Shown here: positions 33,720 to 44,680 of the stretch, piece after piece
Layout of the letters: each line of letters begins with the position of its first letter
Position numbering within the stretch: position 1 is the stretch's first letter
NCBI GenBank assembly: GCA_022457155.1
Contig: JAJGOT010000308.1
Span: 283,501-347,500, forward strand
Direction: 5' to 3'
Source of the DNA: Cladopsammia gracilis
Lineage: Eukaryota > Cnidaria > Anthozoa > Scleractinia > Dendrophylliidae
Length of the DNA stretch: 64,000 nucleotides
Made by a program: the position numbers and the translations under genes
The notes under the pieces: generated by a model
Databases searched by the model: none
Told to the model about the DNA's origin: nothing
What the model saw: the letters and a program-made list of their open reading frames with translations, nothing else

Positions 33720-34973
33720 ATGGATAGAAGAAATCTTTTAGCGGTCGTTTCGTTCTTCTTTATTTTGGAAATGCACCGACAACAAGGCCATTTTTCTTTG
33801 GGAATTTTAAGAGAGCAATTACATTCAGCGTTCGCTACAGAACTAAATATGCTGCTTTTGTTGACATGTTTTTGCTTGCATAGACGAGTTCGTGCCGGAA
33901 GGAATCAAGGACGCATGAGACGAAGAATTTGGGCCTGGCCAAGACCTCAGAACTGGTTCGATTTGTTGCTTGTTTCGCCAGCTATGGATTCACTTTGGAA
34001 ACCGAATTTTCGAATGGTTCGACGAACATACGATGAGCTATGCAACATTTTGAGAGCCGATTTAACAACGCAAGCAACTAGAATGCGCCGACCTATTCCC
34101 GTCGAAAAACGCGTGGCAGTAGGGATCTGGCGTCTTGCTACAGGAGACACATACAGATCTTCTGGACTTCAATTTGGCTTTGGCGAGTCCACTGCAAAAG
34201 TCATATCAGAGGAATTTGAAAGTGCACTATGCCGGCAGAAAAACAATTACATTCAGTTTCCATACACAGACGATGAAGTGCAAGAGGTGATGGATCATTT
34301 CGAGAAGGAATATCATTTTCCACAAACAGTGGGTGCCATTGACGGCTCTCATATCGAAATAAAGGCGCCTCCCGAAAATCGTGAAGACTATTACAACCGC
34401 AAACAATTCTATAGTGTGGTCTTGCAAGGGATAGTCAATAGCGAATTGCGTGTTAGACACATAGCAGTTGGCTTTCCCGGAAGTGTTCACGATGCAAGGG
34501 TTATGAGATTGAGTGGCGTAGCAGACCTCGCAGAAAACGGTACCATTCTTAATTCTCCAACTAGGATTATTCAGGGTGTTGAAATAAGACCAATGCTCGC
34601 AGGAGATAGTGCATACCCCCTTAGTAGCTGGATGTTAAAACCCTTCTCTGCTCGTGGGAATCTTTTGGGACGGGAAAAAAAATTTAATGAGAAGTTTAGT
34701 GCCGTGAGAGCTGTAGTGGAAAGAGCTTTCAGTCTGCTAAAAGGAAGGTGGAGAATCTTATCTAGGAAAATAGAACAGCATCATAAAAGTGTACCACGAA
34801 CAGCAACAGCTGCCTGTGTTCTCCATAACTTCTGCCTTATGCAAGGGGATGGTTATGACGTGGACGATCGCGACATACCTAATGATCAAGATGACAATGA
34901 TTACGTGGATCCCGGTGGTGCAGCATTAAGGCAAGTTGTCATGGACCACCTGATTGCCAAAGGATTTCTTTAA
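33720..34973 (+). CDS. HARBI1-like DDE nuclease (PIF/Harbinger transposase), intact
   Basis: A 417-codon single frame from ATG 33720 to TAA. It has a basic N-terminal region (RRVRAGRNQGRMRRRIWAWP), a helix-turn-helix-like region with RRPIPVEKRVAVGIWRLATG, and the DDE_Tnp_4 catalytic core. The core contains TVGAIDGSHIEIKAP (Asp208), GFPGSVHDARVMRLS, AGDSAYPLSSWML (Asp296) and VVERAFSLLKGRWRIL (Glu334). All three acidic residues are present and the frame has no break, so the enzyme could be active or domesticated. Autonomous Harbinger elements also encode a Myb/SANT protein, which is not seen nearby. It lies inside ARMC9 intron 3 on the same strand. Confidence 0.93.
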   Translation: MDRRNLLAVVSFFFILEMHRQQGHFSLGILREQLHSAFATELNMLLLLTCFCLHRRVRAGRNQGRMRRRIWAWPRPQNWFDLLLVSPAMDSLWKPNFRMVRRTYDELCNILRADLTTQATRMRRPIPVEKRVAVGIWRLATGDTYRSSGLQFGFGESTAKVISEEFESALCRQKNNYIQFPYTDDEVQEVMDHFEKEYHFPQTVGAIDGSHIEIKAPPENREDYYNRKQFYSVVLQGIVNSELRVRHIAVGFPGSVHDARVMRLSGVADLAENGTILNSPTRIIQGVEIRPMLAGDSAYPLSSWMLKPFSARGNLLGREKKFNEKFSAVRAVVERAFSLLKGRWRILSRKIEQHHKSVPRTATAACVLHNFCLMQGDGYDVDDRDIPNDQDDNDYVDPGGAALRQVVMDHLIAKGFL

Positions 34974-35430
34974 TCATTGCATGTCACATGGATTGTTAAT
35001 CCAGAGTTCTGAAGGAGTTTTGTTCAATTGTTATTTTAATGGAACATGTGCTTATATACACTGGTACCAATTCCAGATTGGGTGAGCGCATGTATAGGTG
35101 GGGAGGGCTGAAGGTATATGTTAGTAAATCATCATGTCCCTGTTTAGCATCGTTCAAATTTCTCTTACACCAGTTTCGCGTTTGAATTCTTTGCCTGATA
35201 TGTGTAAAAGTTATTGGTATGGTTTTACATTTTATCTAATTACAGTGGCTGATCTAGGGGAGGCACCTCTTTATTGAAAATGCAAGGCCCAATGGGCCCA
35301 AAAAATTCAACATCCACCCCTTTATTGGAGCCAACTTTGTTGGATTGTCTAAACGCAACATTTATTGGAGCTGGCTTTGTTGGATTGTCTAAACGCAGCT
35401 GTAGTAATTCTACAGAATAAACTGAAAAAA
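34974..35430. other. 3' flank of the nuclease gene; 40-bp direct repeat
   Basis: TTTGTTGGATTGTCTAAACG is repeated in two 35-40-bp units (about 35325-35398). No terminal inverted repeat matching the upstream flank was found. Confidence 0.5.
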
Positions 35431-35689
35431 ATCAAAGGGCTCTTAAAGCCATCTCGTTAATGCGTTAGACCGTGAGGTTAACAAAAAAAGAAGAATCTTG
35501 ATGGGGGGGGGGGGGGGGGTAAAATCGAATGTTCAATCTTTCCGAAGAGTACATACGCGACAAAGATTTTATGAACAAGGCAATAATGTCATATTATTCC
35601 GCGAGACATTTAGTTATTGAAGCAACAGATGAACAGGGATGAAGTTCACTTTACAGTAGAACAGAAAGTGGAGTCTTGCTAAATAAAGA

Positions 35690-36190
35690 ACGTAAAGGCT
35701 ACGGTATGAAGGCTTTAAAATTTATTTGCTGGTGACTGCAGAAGTGGTTAGAACTAGTGGAGGCTCATCAACGGTTTTTGACTGTGAAATGAGTGGTTGT
35801 AAGTGAATGTTATAAATAGCATTGTTGTGATCATCTACTGGTGCATTTGTAGGACATAAAAAAAATTAATAGGAAATATTCATAGGATAATTTTTTTCTT
35901 TTGATTTTACATTAAGAACTCTTCGATTTAAAATGGCAATATCATGTTTAGTATGTTTTCCCTTTCTCATGCGATTAAGTAGCTCTGCAAATTTTTTGGC
36001 ATCTTTTTGTCTCATTATTTCTAAATTCAAACATGGTTGAAACTGGAAAACGAATGTCGTGTGTAAAATGTATTGCCTCTAATATGGAAAGCAGCTTTCC
36101 CAGTTGGAGCTGTTTTCAAAACTTTAATATCATCTGGATTTTCTCCTGCAATACTATTGAAATATTTGACTGATGAGTGCTTCATATGGC
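35690..36190 (-). pseudogene. PIF1-type helicase remnant (Helitron-like)
   Basis: The minus strand reads YFNSIAGENPDDIKVLKTAP then TGKAAFHIRGNTFYTRHSF: the region after the Walker A of PIF1/Helitron helicases, with the APTGKAAF motif. Further along are EIMRQKDAKKFAELLNRMRK, then GKHTKHDIAILNRRV and FFLCPTNAPVDDHNNAIYN, the order seen in the same helicases. Stops (for example before FFLCPT) and missing segments show it is dead. No Rep endonuclease (HUH) motif was found in the window. It is the best evidence for the Helitron nature of the surrounding element. Confidence 0.75.
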
Positions 36191-36534
36191 AATGATTCAA
36201 TATTCCAAAACCGACAGAACAAAAGCCAAATCCAAACTCTTGCATAATCAAGCCGAAAGTTTTTTAGTTAGCTTAATCGGCAAAATCTTACCTTTCTAAC
36301 ATACTATTGCATAATCATGACACCTCAACATTTAATACCCATTTAAAATTGAAATAACTCTTTCATAAATCAAACCGTAATAGCAATGATTCAGTATTCC
36401 AATGACTACTAAAAAAGGGACATTAACGTTAATTGTGCGCAAAAGTAAATCCATTGTATAATGCAATCAAATTACGCCCCTCCACATATGCCGAATCTAA
36501 TATAAATGAGCAACAACAACATATTTGTAGTCAG

Positions 36535-36600
36535 TCATAGTCGAATTTACAGTCATAGTCATAGTCAGTCATAGTCATAGTCAGTCATAGTCGAATTTAC
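36535..36600. repeat. CATAGT short tandem repeat
   Basis: AGTCATAGTC units with AATTTAC at both sides, within copy 2 of the Helentron-like element. Confidence 0.6.
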
Positions 36601-36751
36601 TTCTCCTACACCACATATTACCTTATCTACTCTCAAATCTCCATAACTTGCGATATAGATCGTGTTTTGATTGGTTATTTCCAAATCACTGCGGTCAGTT
36701 AATATTGGTGGGAGTTGGTGGGCGGAAGAGCCAGAACAATGGACTGTCTAC

Positions 36752-36863
36752 AGGCGCTTATTTTTTTTCCTCCCCTCGTCTTGCGCTTCGCGCTCGTGTC
36801 GCGCATCGCGCGAAATGCTTTGCTCGCCCCGCTTGGCTCATAAAGCACCTGTCATGCAGGCTA
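36752..36863 (-). mobile_element. TAGCCTGC-family short repeat, copy 3
   Basis: Ends CACCTGTCATGCAGGCTA; interior has GCTTCGCGCTCGTGTCGCGC and a T/C tract. Confidence 0.5.
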
Positions 36864-36904
36864 GGGTCTATTAAGTCACGATTTACTAAATTACTCTTTT
36901 AAAC

Positions 36905-37045
36905 ATGGATCAATCTCTGACACACAACGTCAAGGAATTATCCGCCTGCTTTACAAGAAGAACGACAAGTTAGACTTGAAAAACTGGCAACCAATTTCTC
37001 TGTTAAACACAGATTATAACATTTGTACTAAAGTAATCAAACATG
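36905..37045 (+). pseudogene. LINE RT motif-1 fragment
   Basis: The frame SISDTQRQGIIRLLYKKNDK then LDLKNWQPISLLNTDYNICT is the start of an L1-type reverse transcriptase. It stops matching at 37045. It is a small scrap inside copy 2. Confidence 0.7.
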
Positions 37046-38201
37046 CGGGATTCCTGACCGCAGTATTTTTAAAAGCCTTTTTCTGGTCCGGTGTGACGGA
37101 AGGTTTTGCCGGTGTCGGACTAAGGAAAGCCTTTAGGGGAATCGGCGCTTGATAACGGGGGAAAACTAACTCAAATGGGCAACTCGCTTGCAAAGGAGAG
37201 CCGTCTCTCTCGGTAGGTACGGGATCAAACCACGAACTGGTACGCAACAGGAAGGCGATCAAGAAACCTGACTTGCGGTTCCAACAGCGTTTATTCCTGA
37301 CTTGTGACTTTACGATGTAATCCAACGATGTAATCAAACAATGTAATCCAACTAACAATTGCAAACTAGGTTCTTATACTGGTATACGTAAGGTACAAGT
37401 GTTCAACACAAAGGAACATAATGAAAGTGTCAAGCGAAATTCTTTGAGCTCAGCAAAAGTAAATTTCAAAATATATTTTTAACCCAAGTGTCCATTGTTC
37501 ATAAAACTATTTTTAAAAGTAGTCTACATTTGAAAACCCTAAAACAAAGAAGTAGCAGAAAAGCCAAGTCAGCAAGCGGCATTTTAAGCACGTAATGGTG
37601 TCGTATCAATAGATTTGCAAGGTCGGCAAATAACTTGTACGGCACGTACTAGCGATGTACCATTATCGAGTTATTCGCCTACAACAAAAGCTACTAAATT
37701 TAACTTCGATGAGTCAGCTAAACTACGGTATTCATACTGAAAAAACAAAATGACACCATTACTTGCCAAGTCGTTGATTAGTTAAATAAAACCGAAAAAT
37801 CACCGTGAGTGCCGGACGAGACTAATTTAGAACCGTAATAACAACTATTGTGTGTACAGCTTGATACGTGAAAAATCAGCTAGACATGATAAATTTACTA
37901 ACAAGGTGTCAACTTGAATAGTGGAACGAACCTAATTAAGAACGATAAATTAACTCAGGGTAAACTATTGTTCAGAAGGTAGTACATTTTAGTATGAATG
38001 AAAGCACGACCTAATACAGTAATTGAATGCTTTTCTAAGAGGTTAAAACAACTAAGTTTGATTGTCAAAAACAAAACCCTGTTGACTTTTAGAAGATTAA
38101 ATTTCGATGAATAGCACAAAAGCTTATAATAAAAGCGAATTTCGTACTAAGCAAAACCTTTCACAGCTGAATGCGGAGTAAACCAAGCTGAATTGATCCA
38201 T
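37046..38201. other. unassigned DNA inside copy 2, possibly LTR-like
   Basis: No match elsewhere in the window. ATGTAATCCAAC-type short repeats lie at 37315-37351. A minus-strand AATAAA (in CAGGAATAAACGCTG) is followed by GC-richer sequence, which could be an LTR in minus orientation. No partner repeat or coding sequence was found to support that. Confidence 0.3.
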
Positions 38202-39110
38202 AGGAACTTTTTAACAGTGAACTCTCATAACTCATAACTCTCATATAACAGTGAACTCTCATAACTCCGAGGCGACCGACACAACAGTCATTTGTATTCC
38301 CGATTCAACTCCAGACATGTCCTCAAAAGAACCAGAGACTGTTATCATAATACTGTTACGTTTTTACAACAACGTACAATAATTCACTCACTAGTTTTCT
38401 CGTTGTTTATGTTCATATTGGCGCCAGAACAGCAACCATAACTATAGGAATTATACAAACCTCCGGTCAGGAAGTAAAATTGCAGTTGTGCACGGTAGCT
38501 AAATCAACAAAACTATGACGTCTTTCCCATACTATTGCACAATCAAACCGTAATAGCAATGAATAGAAAAAACGCAAAGTTCATGCTATTTTGCTCCCAT
38601 ACCGCTCATATTAAAACACAAACTTTCCTGTCCCATTTAACTTTCTTAAAACGTCTCCATTAGTAAAATACACCGTGAAATTCTCAAACTACGTTTCCCA
38701 TGAAAACGCATTTGACCTATTTTTACCCTTTTAACTTTACGACAAATGATTGAAACTGATAGGTAACGTGAGATATTGAAATTTAAGAAGGACTAATACC
38801 TTTGCGGTAACGTAATGTGAGATATGACAAGTTCATGACAAGTTCTGACATCCCAATACCCTAGGGATATTAACAATAGGTCCGGGGGTGCTCCCCAAAA
38901 ATTTTAGGTGCAGTATGTGACGCCCTTCTTGAAATCCTAACCGGTTTAACCAACCATATCTTCAATGCCCTAATATAGCTTCTATAAAGAAGAAGGAAGA
39001 CACCCCCCCGGACAAAAGTCCACAAAATTTTGTTAACAACTTTTGTCCCTTTTTTCGTGACTGACTCCGAAATCTTGCTTAATGCGCATGCGCATTAACG
39101 AGATAAAAAC

Positions 39111-41720
39111 GATTTGTGGCTATTTGACTTTTTCACCTACAACAACATCACAAAAAACATGAACTTCAATCAAGGATGTTACTAAAACCAATTACTCTTC
39201 TCAACTGCGACTATAAAATTGCAGCCAAATCCATTGCTAATCGTTTAAAAAAAAAATTCTGCCAAAGATAATTAATAACGACCAAACCGGTTTTTTAAAA
39301 AATAGATTCATTGGAGAAAACATCAGGTTTATAGACAGCATTATCAATTACACAAATAAGGAACAAATCCCTGGTCTCTTGTTATTCATTGACTTCGAAA
39401 AAGCCTTCGACACCATAGAATGGTCTTTTATTGAAAAAACATTAAAATATTTTAATTTTGGAACGTCTTTGGTGGCATGGATTAAACTTTTCTATACAAA
39501 TATTAGCAGTTGTATTCCAAACAATGGATGGTCTTCTGATTTCTTTACTTTAAGCCGTGGCGTGAGACAAGGGTGCCCGCTCTCCCCTTATCTCTTTATT
39601 TTATGCGCTGAAGTCCTGGGTAATGCAGTTAGGAAAGATGAGGAAATCCGTGGTATTAAAGTATCTGGCACTGAATGCAAACTCTCACAATATGCAGATG
39701 ATACGACAATGATTTTAGATGACTCGGAACTCTCCTTCTCCAAAACCCTTTATCTACTCAATATAATATTTATTTGCAAAGATATCTGGCTTGAAAGTTA
39801 ATTACAACAAAACCGAAGCCCTCTGGATAGGCTCATACAAAAATTCGAATACTATTATCACTTCAAACAAACCGATAACTTGGGCGGAAAAGAAAGTTTA
39901 CGCCCGGGGAGTCTGGTTTTCGACAGCAGATATAAACGATAGTAAAGTTAATTTTTCTGAGAAAATTGAAAAAATCAAAAACATTCTAAGTAGCTGGTCA
40001 GCAAGAAGACTCTCTCTCCTGGGTAAAATTGCAATCCTAAAATCCCTCGCTGTTTCGCAAATTGTTTATGTCTTGTCTTCACTTCCAACGCCCCGAGATG
40101 TTATTAAGGAAATCAACTTTCTGTTATACGACTTTCTTTGGGATGGCAAAAGTGACAAAATCAAAAGGACAGAAATGATTAACGACTATAATAAAGGAGG
40201 GCTAAAAATGATAGACATTCAAAGCTTTAATCAATCCTTGAAAATGAAATGGGTAAAAGGCTATCTCGATGATGATAATCAAGCGAAATGGAAATTTTAA
40301 TTACTACCTCGAAAGGTATGGGGGCAAAGTAGTGTTTTCAAGTAATCTAAAACGGCAAGATGTTCCACTGCTCAATCTGACAGACCCATTCTTGATTGAG
40401 ATTGTAGAATATTGGAGCACTTTAAATTACAGGGACGAGAACCTAGATTTCATCTCCACTAAGATCTGGCATAACTCCTTAATAAGAATCGAGAATAGAC
40501 CGTTCTTCTATAAATCATGGTTTAATGCAGGAGTAAAGGAAATCAAGGACTTACTCAATGCAGAGCAGAATTTCATAACCTATAATACTTTTACCGCTAA
40601 GTACAATATTAAGACTAACTACCTGGAGTTTTACAAGGTAGTGACAACATTGAAACAATTCAGAAAAAAGTGTTCTCCAAACCTAAACAACCCTACTCTA
40701 ATAAAAGATACTGCTGAAAATCTACTATCATCATCGAATGTTTGCAAGACTTTCTACAAATGTATTATTGGAAAAAAAGCCTCTATCCCCATAAAAAGCC
40801 AAAGAAAATGGCTTTCTTAAGACAACATAATTGGAAATGCGGAGGTGAATTGGGAAAACACCTATCGTTTGCCCTCTTTATGTACAACAGAAACAAAACT
40901 AAGAGTTTTTCAGTTTAAATTTTTACACAGACGGATAGCTACAAACGACTTTCTTCGTAAAATAGGCCTAAAAGAGGTAGACTCTTGTTCTTTTTGTGGA
41001 GAGTGCACCGAAACTTTTATCCATTTTTTTTGGAACTGCACATATACCCAGACTTTCTGGAAAAGCGCTTTCAATTGGATTTCCCAAAATCTTACTCTGA
41101 CGAAAGTAATCTCCTTCTCTCCTGCCCTTTGCCTTGGCTTTATTGATAGTATATCAAACTCACTGCTTCATTACTTTCTTCTCATTGCTAGACACTATAT
41201 ATACACTTGCAGACTAAGAAACACCCTCCCTAAGCTACAGGTATACATACAATCTACTATGAACTTCATGGAAATTGAAAAACAAATAGCTCTTGACAAC
41301 AATAATATAACTTCTTTTAAGAAGAAATGGGCCACTTTTAAATACTGCCCCTCCCCCCACTAGAGATATAAATAAAACTGCAATTTTTAAATGAAACAAA
41401 GGTCACGTAGATACTGAAAACCGAAGCAAGGGCACCCAGTCGGACATGTTATTCTTATGTAGAAAATATTTTATGTAAATAGGGTAAAGCATTATGTAAA
41501 TAGTACTAGTTTTTGTTCTGAGATATGTTAAATGATCTGTAAGTAGTGTTTAAGTAATGTTTGTAACGTTAAGTAACGTTTGTAACGTTAAGTGTTTTAA
41601 GTAACGTTTGAAATGTTAGTTTTTGTAGTAAGTAACTTATGTACTAGTGTAGGTGTAGCATGAAGTGTAAGCTTGTGAGATGTAAATAAATATTCCAATC
41701 ATTAAAAAAAAAAAAAAAAG
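39111..41720 (+). mobile_element. LINE (L1/Tx1-like) ORF2, nearly continuous, poly-A tail
   Basis: The RT starts at about 39178 (LLKPITLLNCDYKIAAKS) and has motif A (LLFIDFEKAFDTIEW, with both acidic residues), RGVRQGCPLSPYLF and the YADD box in LSQYADDTTMIL. The post-RT region (SSWSARRLSLLGKIAILKS) and the zinc-finger end DSCSFCGECTETFIHFFWNC at 40978-41037 follow. Four frames are needed: shifts at about 39795, 40290 and 40822. The 3' end has AATAAA (41686) and A15 (41704-41719). Same family as 2297-3812. It lies in ARMC9 intron 3 on the same strand. Confidence 0.9.
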
Positions 41721-41940
41721 AATCGTTCTTTAAAATAAGCTTAGAAGCCCTTCTCTGAACACGCTCAATCAAATCAATGTTTCTTTGAGTATGAGGAGAC
41801 CACACAACAGAACAGTACTTTAAGTTTGATCTTACAAGGGAACAATATATGTTTTCATTGTTGATACATCAAAAAGACCCTTGCAAGTGTGCGAGATTAG
41901 GCCCAGCATCTTATTCGCCTTTGAAGTGTTGTTCTTTTGA
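41718..41940 (-). pseudogene. CR1/jockey-type LINE RT C-terminal fragment
   Basis: The minus strand reads NKMLGLISHTCKGLFDVSTM, then LVRSNLKYCSVVWSPHTQRN and IDLIERVQRRASKLILK, the conserved end of CR1/jockey-group reverse transcriptases. It is truncated on both sides and one base shift separates the first two blocks. Confidence 0.8.
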
Positions 41941-42478
41941 AGACATGAACTTTCGAAATTACAAATTTGGAATTACAGTCCAAATACAGGCTATATTAAT
42001 GTTCAACAGTTGTCACAAGCCTCCAACTGTGTTGTATTCAAATAAAGTGACATTAATGCCACACATACATGTATGCTAAGCAGTCACACTCAGAGAACTG
42101 GCAAGTGGTCACTTAATAAGGGATTTGACTGGAATTATATTCTATCATAGTGGGAAGCAGTAATGAGAACACGTTTATTGACCCTCCAGAAAATTTCTAA
42201 CCACTCAAAAAGTTCGAAATCCCTCATTTCAAACCTAAAAATGACCATTGCACCTCCCAGGCACTAATAATTATTACATGTGTGAGTACCCAACTGGGAT
42301 AATGGACCATAAGTAAGTGACAGTGGTACCCACATATACAATGTAGAACAAAGCAGAACAGGAGGCAGCTGTGAAACAGTGGAGGATAAAGAAGTCAAGT
42401 TTTGAAACAGCAACAATGGAGTGAACATTATAAAATTTCTAAAAAGCATTGCGAATTTGTTGAAAAATATATGAACAG
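41941..42478. other. intronic DNA, no gene recognised
   Basis: No repeat or exon signal that I can place. Confidence 0.4.
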
Positions 42479-42690
42479 GGGTGCAGGGGTGGTGTAGTGG
42501 TGAGAGCACTCGCCTCCCACCAATGTGGCCCGGGTTCAAACCTCGGACCCGCCGTCATATGTGGGTTGAGTTTTCCCCTCTCCTCAAAAACCAACATTCT
42601 AAATTCCAATTCGATCTGGAACGCAAGTTCACGTTGAAACGAGCTCCTGAGCTCTTAGGTGTTACGTGGGTAAATAAATTTCGTTTCGTT
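42479..42690 (+). mobile_element. tRNA-derived SINE
   Basis: The tRNA-like head (GGGTGGTGTAGTGGTGAGAG as A box region, GGGTTCAAACCTC as B box at about 42532) is followed by a conserved SINE body (GTGGGTTGAGTTTTCCCCTC) and tail ATAAATTTCGTTTCG. No intact tRNA gene: the acceptor arm does not pair. Confidence 0.85.
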
Positions 42691-42886
42691 TTTTTTATAT
42701 GAACTGTTCTTGTGTTTGATTTGTTTTGTTTTTATTACCAGACAAGTGGTCTGGGTACCTGATCCAAATCAGACGATCCTCGTTTAGCTGGGTAATTGGG
42801 TATCAGTGGGTTTGAAAATTATATATTTTATATAATTTATAACTTATACATGTATACTTATATTGATGAAGGGTACTGAAAAAGAT

Positions 42887-43190
42887 GTGGAGACACGGTG
42901 GTCTAGTGGTTAGCGCGTCGGACTTTCAACCTGAAGGTCGGTGGTTCGAAGCCTGGTCTCTGTCGTTGTGTTCTTTCCTTAGACAAAAAACTTTACTCCA
43001 CGCTGTCTCTCTCCACCCAGCTGTATAAATGTGTACCGGTGACAAAATGCTGGGGGTAACCCTGCCATGGACTAGCATCCCATCCAGGGGGGAGTAGCAA
43101 TATTCCTAGTTGCTTCATGCTACAGAAACCGGGTTAAGCTCCGGCCGTGTGGGCTATCTGGCTCGTGTGCGACTTTACTTTACTTTACTG
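42887..43190 (+). mobile_element. tRNA-derived SINE with conserved metazoan core
   Basis: The head has ACGGTGGTCTAGTGGTTAGC and GTGGTTCGAAGCC as polymerase III boxes. The body contains CACCCAGCTGTATAAATGTG, then GCTGGGGGTAACCCTGCCAT and GGACTAGCATCCCATCCAGG, a core shared by SINEs of many invertebrates. The 3' end is TTTACTTTACT. It ends 30 bp before the acceptor of ARMC9 exon 4. Confidence 0.88.
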
Positions 43191-43219
43191 AAAAAGATAC
43201 TGTTGTTGCTGTTTTTCAG

Positions 43220-43375
43220 AACAGGCAGGAACTGGAGAGATCAATGAGAGTTTTCAAGGGTTACCTTGAAACCAAAGGAGCTGCACTGAGTCAAACAACA
43301 GAGTTCCTTCCTTATTATGCTCTGCCATATATTCCAGATCCTACGTCACATCCGTCTTTCCAACCACTTTTTGCA
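43220..43375 (+). CDS. ARMC9: ARMC9 exon 4
   Basis: Acceptor GTTTTTCAG|AACAGG and donor TTTGCA|GTGAGT. The exon encodes 52 residues: [20 protein letters not shown] then [20 protein letters not shown] and [12 protein letters not shown]. The block [20 protein letters not shown] is a hallmark of ARMC9 and makes the gene assignment secure. The rest of the protein, including the armadillo repeats, must lie downstream; I saw no candidate exon up to 64000. Confidence 0.9.
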
Positions 43376-43509
43376 GTGAGTTAATTGTTTTCAGTTAGAA
43401 GCAGATACAGAAGTGACTACTTAGATGTAGTTGTTCTTAAGCTTTTTGTATTAAATAAGTTTTTATTTATTCAGGGACATCCAATCGTTCCGAATCGTTC
43501 CGATGAAAG

Positions 43510-43770
43510 GTAGTCCTGCTCTTGTCCAAACGATGTCTGTGATTCACTAAGGAAACAATGGATTTGTCCCGCTGGGATAGGGATTAGGGATAGGGGCATT
43601 GTTCAAGTGATATATCAATATTGTATTATTCCCCATTCACAGACATTGTTTGGACAGCTACGACCCCGCTCCCGATGAAGGGCTAGCGCTTGAAACGTCA
43701 GCTATTTGAATCTTTTTACGGTGGTCAATTTACCTTATTGACTCAGTCGATAAAACTAAATTCTCAGTTT
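43510..43770 (+). mobile_element. Penelope-like terminal repeat with hammerhead-like motif
   Basis: CCGATGA (43672-43678), a short hairpin AAGGGCTAGCGCTT and GAAACGTC (43692-43699) follow the hammerhead core order, with C in place of the usual U at one core position. The next bases (GGTGGTCAATTTACC) are familiar from cnidarian Penelope terminal repeats. Upstream, TTGTCCAAACGATGTCTGTGA (43513) and its reverse complement (about 43637) form a 21-bp stem. No coding part is attached. Confidence 0.6.
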
Positions 43771-44244
43771 AAATGGATCCTGACAAAGTACACAAAAACA
43801 TTCAGACTGAAGTACTGTTTGCTTTTTGTGACAGTACAGTATATCATAATTAGTTATTTTTAAATTTCTTCGGACCAGATTTTTTTTAGTTTTTATTTTC
43901 AGTTGTACAAATGTACTAGGTGAAACATGTTTAGTCTGATTAGTAATAGTAATTGGACTGAGTGGAGTACAATGCAGGGAGTAATCGGGTGAGTAATTTC
44001 AAATCGGTCAAGCATGTAGCGCAAGGAGAATTTGAAATCATGAGCACGATTTTCCCTGAATTGTACAGCATGAAGTTCAATTATTAATTAATGGCATCAA
44101 TGACAAAATTTGAGATTAAAAGTCTATGTGGACTTTTTTGCACTCAAAATGCCTGGGATATTTTCTATCAGTTTTAAAGTAGGAGGAAAACAGCAAAAAA
44201 GAACCCAATTATTAAGTGCAACTGATTGATCTGCATGCAAGGTA
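43771..44244. other. intronic DNA, no gene recognised
   Basis: AT-rich without recognised elements. Confidence 0.4.
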
Positions 44245-44306
44245 GGTGTCCAATTACAGTTATCCAGTTACAAAAAGTTGTAATTGGATAGCTGTAATTG
44301 GACACC
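44245..44306. ncRNA. 62-nt perfect-pairing hairpin, candidate small-RNA precursor
   Basis: Two 29-nt arms (GGTGTCCAATTACAG... and ...CTGTAATTGGACACC) around an AAAG loop pair at all positions, 27 Watson-Crick and two G-U. Length and near-perfect pairing match cnidarian miRNA precursors, but a tiny palindromic MITE would look the same. Confidence 0.35.
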
Positions 44307-44680
44307 CACGTGCTCACACGTCAATCACTTAAGAAATACAATGTACAGTAGGTGTGTGGTTGACCAATCATAATCGAGAATTTTGTTATTGATACGATTC
44401 CAAATGAAACATTAACTATGAAAAGTGTTCACAGGTGCAGTGCATGAATCTTGATTGAAAGATGTTTATTATGAATATGATTTAAACTACATTGTATCTA
44501 CAATGAAACTATCTAATGAGGTAGTTTGATCTCAGTTAGATGAAACACATTAGTGCAGAATGTTGTCTTCTTATTAAATACTGCATTAATAAATTGGCCT
44601 TTGTTTCCAAAGGGCTTGAAAAGTGAGATTAAGCCACAAAATCATGCAACAGGAAGTTTGAGCTCTATTTATCGCTTTAT

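Larger units (their letters stand above)
35431..39110. mobile_element. Helentron/Helitron-like element, copy 2 (3.68 kb)
   Basis: Its ends match copy 1: TCAAAGGGCTCTTAAAGCC then ATCTCGTTAATGCG on the left; CGCATTAACGAGATAAAAAC on the right. The right 900 bp (38202-39110) match 11816-12075, 12215-12506 and 14541-14884. The GCGCATGCGC palindrome near the right end becomes GCGCATGCGC followed by ATTAACGAG here. It contains a minus-strand PIF1-type helicase remnant (35690-36190), a TAGCCTGC repeat, a LINE RT fragment and 1.1 kb of unassigned DNA. The inverted motif covaries (AAAGCG in copy 1, AATGCG in copy 2, at both ends), supporting that the two ends belong together. Confidence 0.62.

Noticed and set aside
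42479..42560. Functional tRNA gene
   Set aside because: A and B boxes are present but the acceptor stem does not pair and a SINE body follows; the same applies to 29650, 30512 and 42887.
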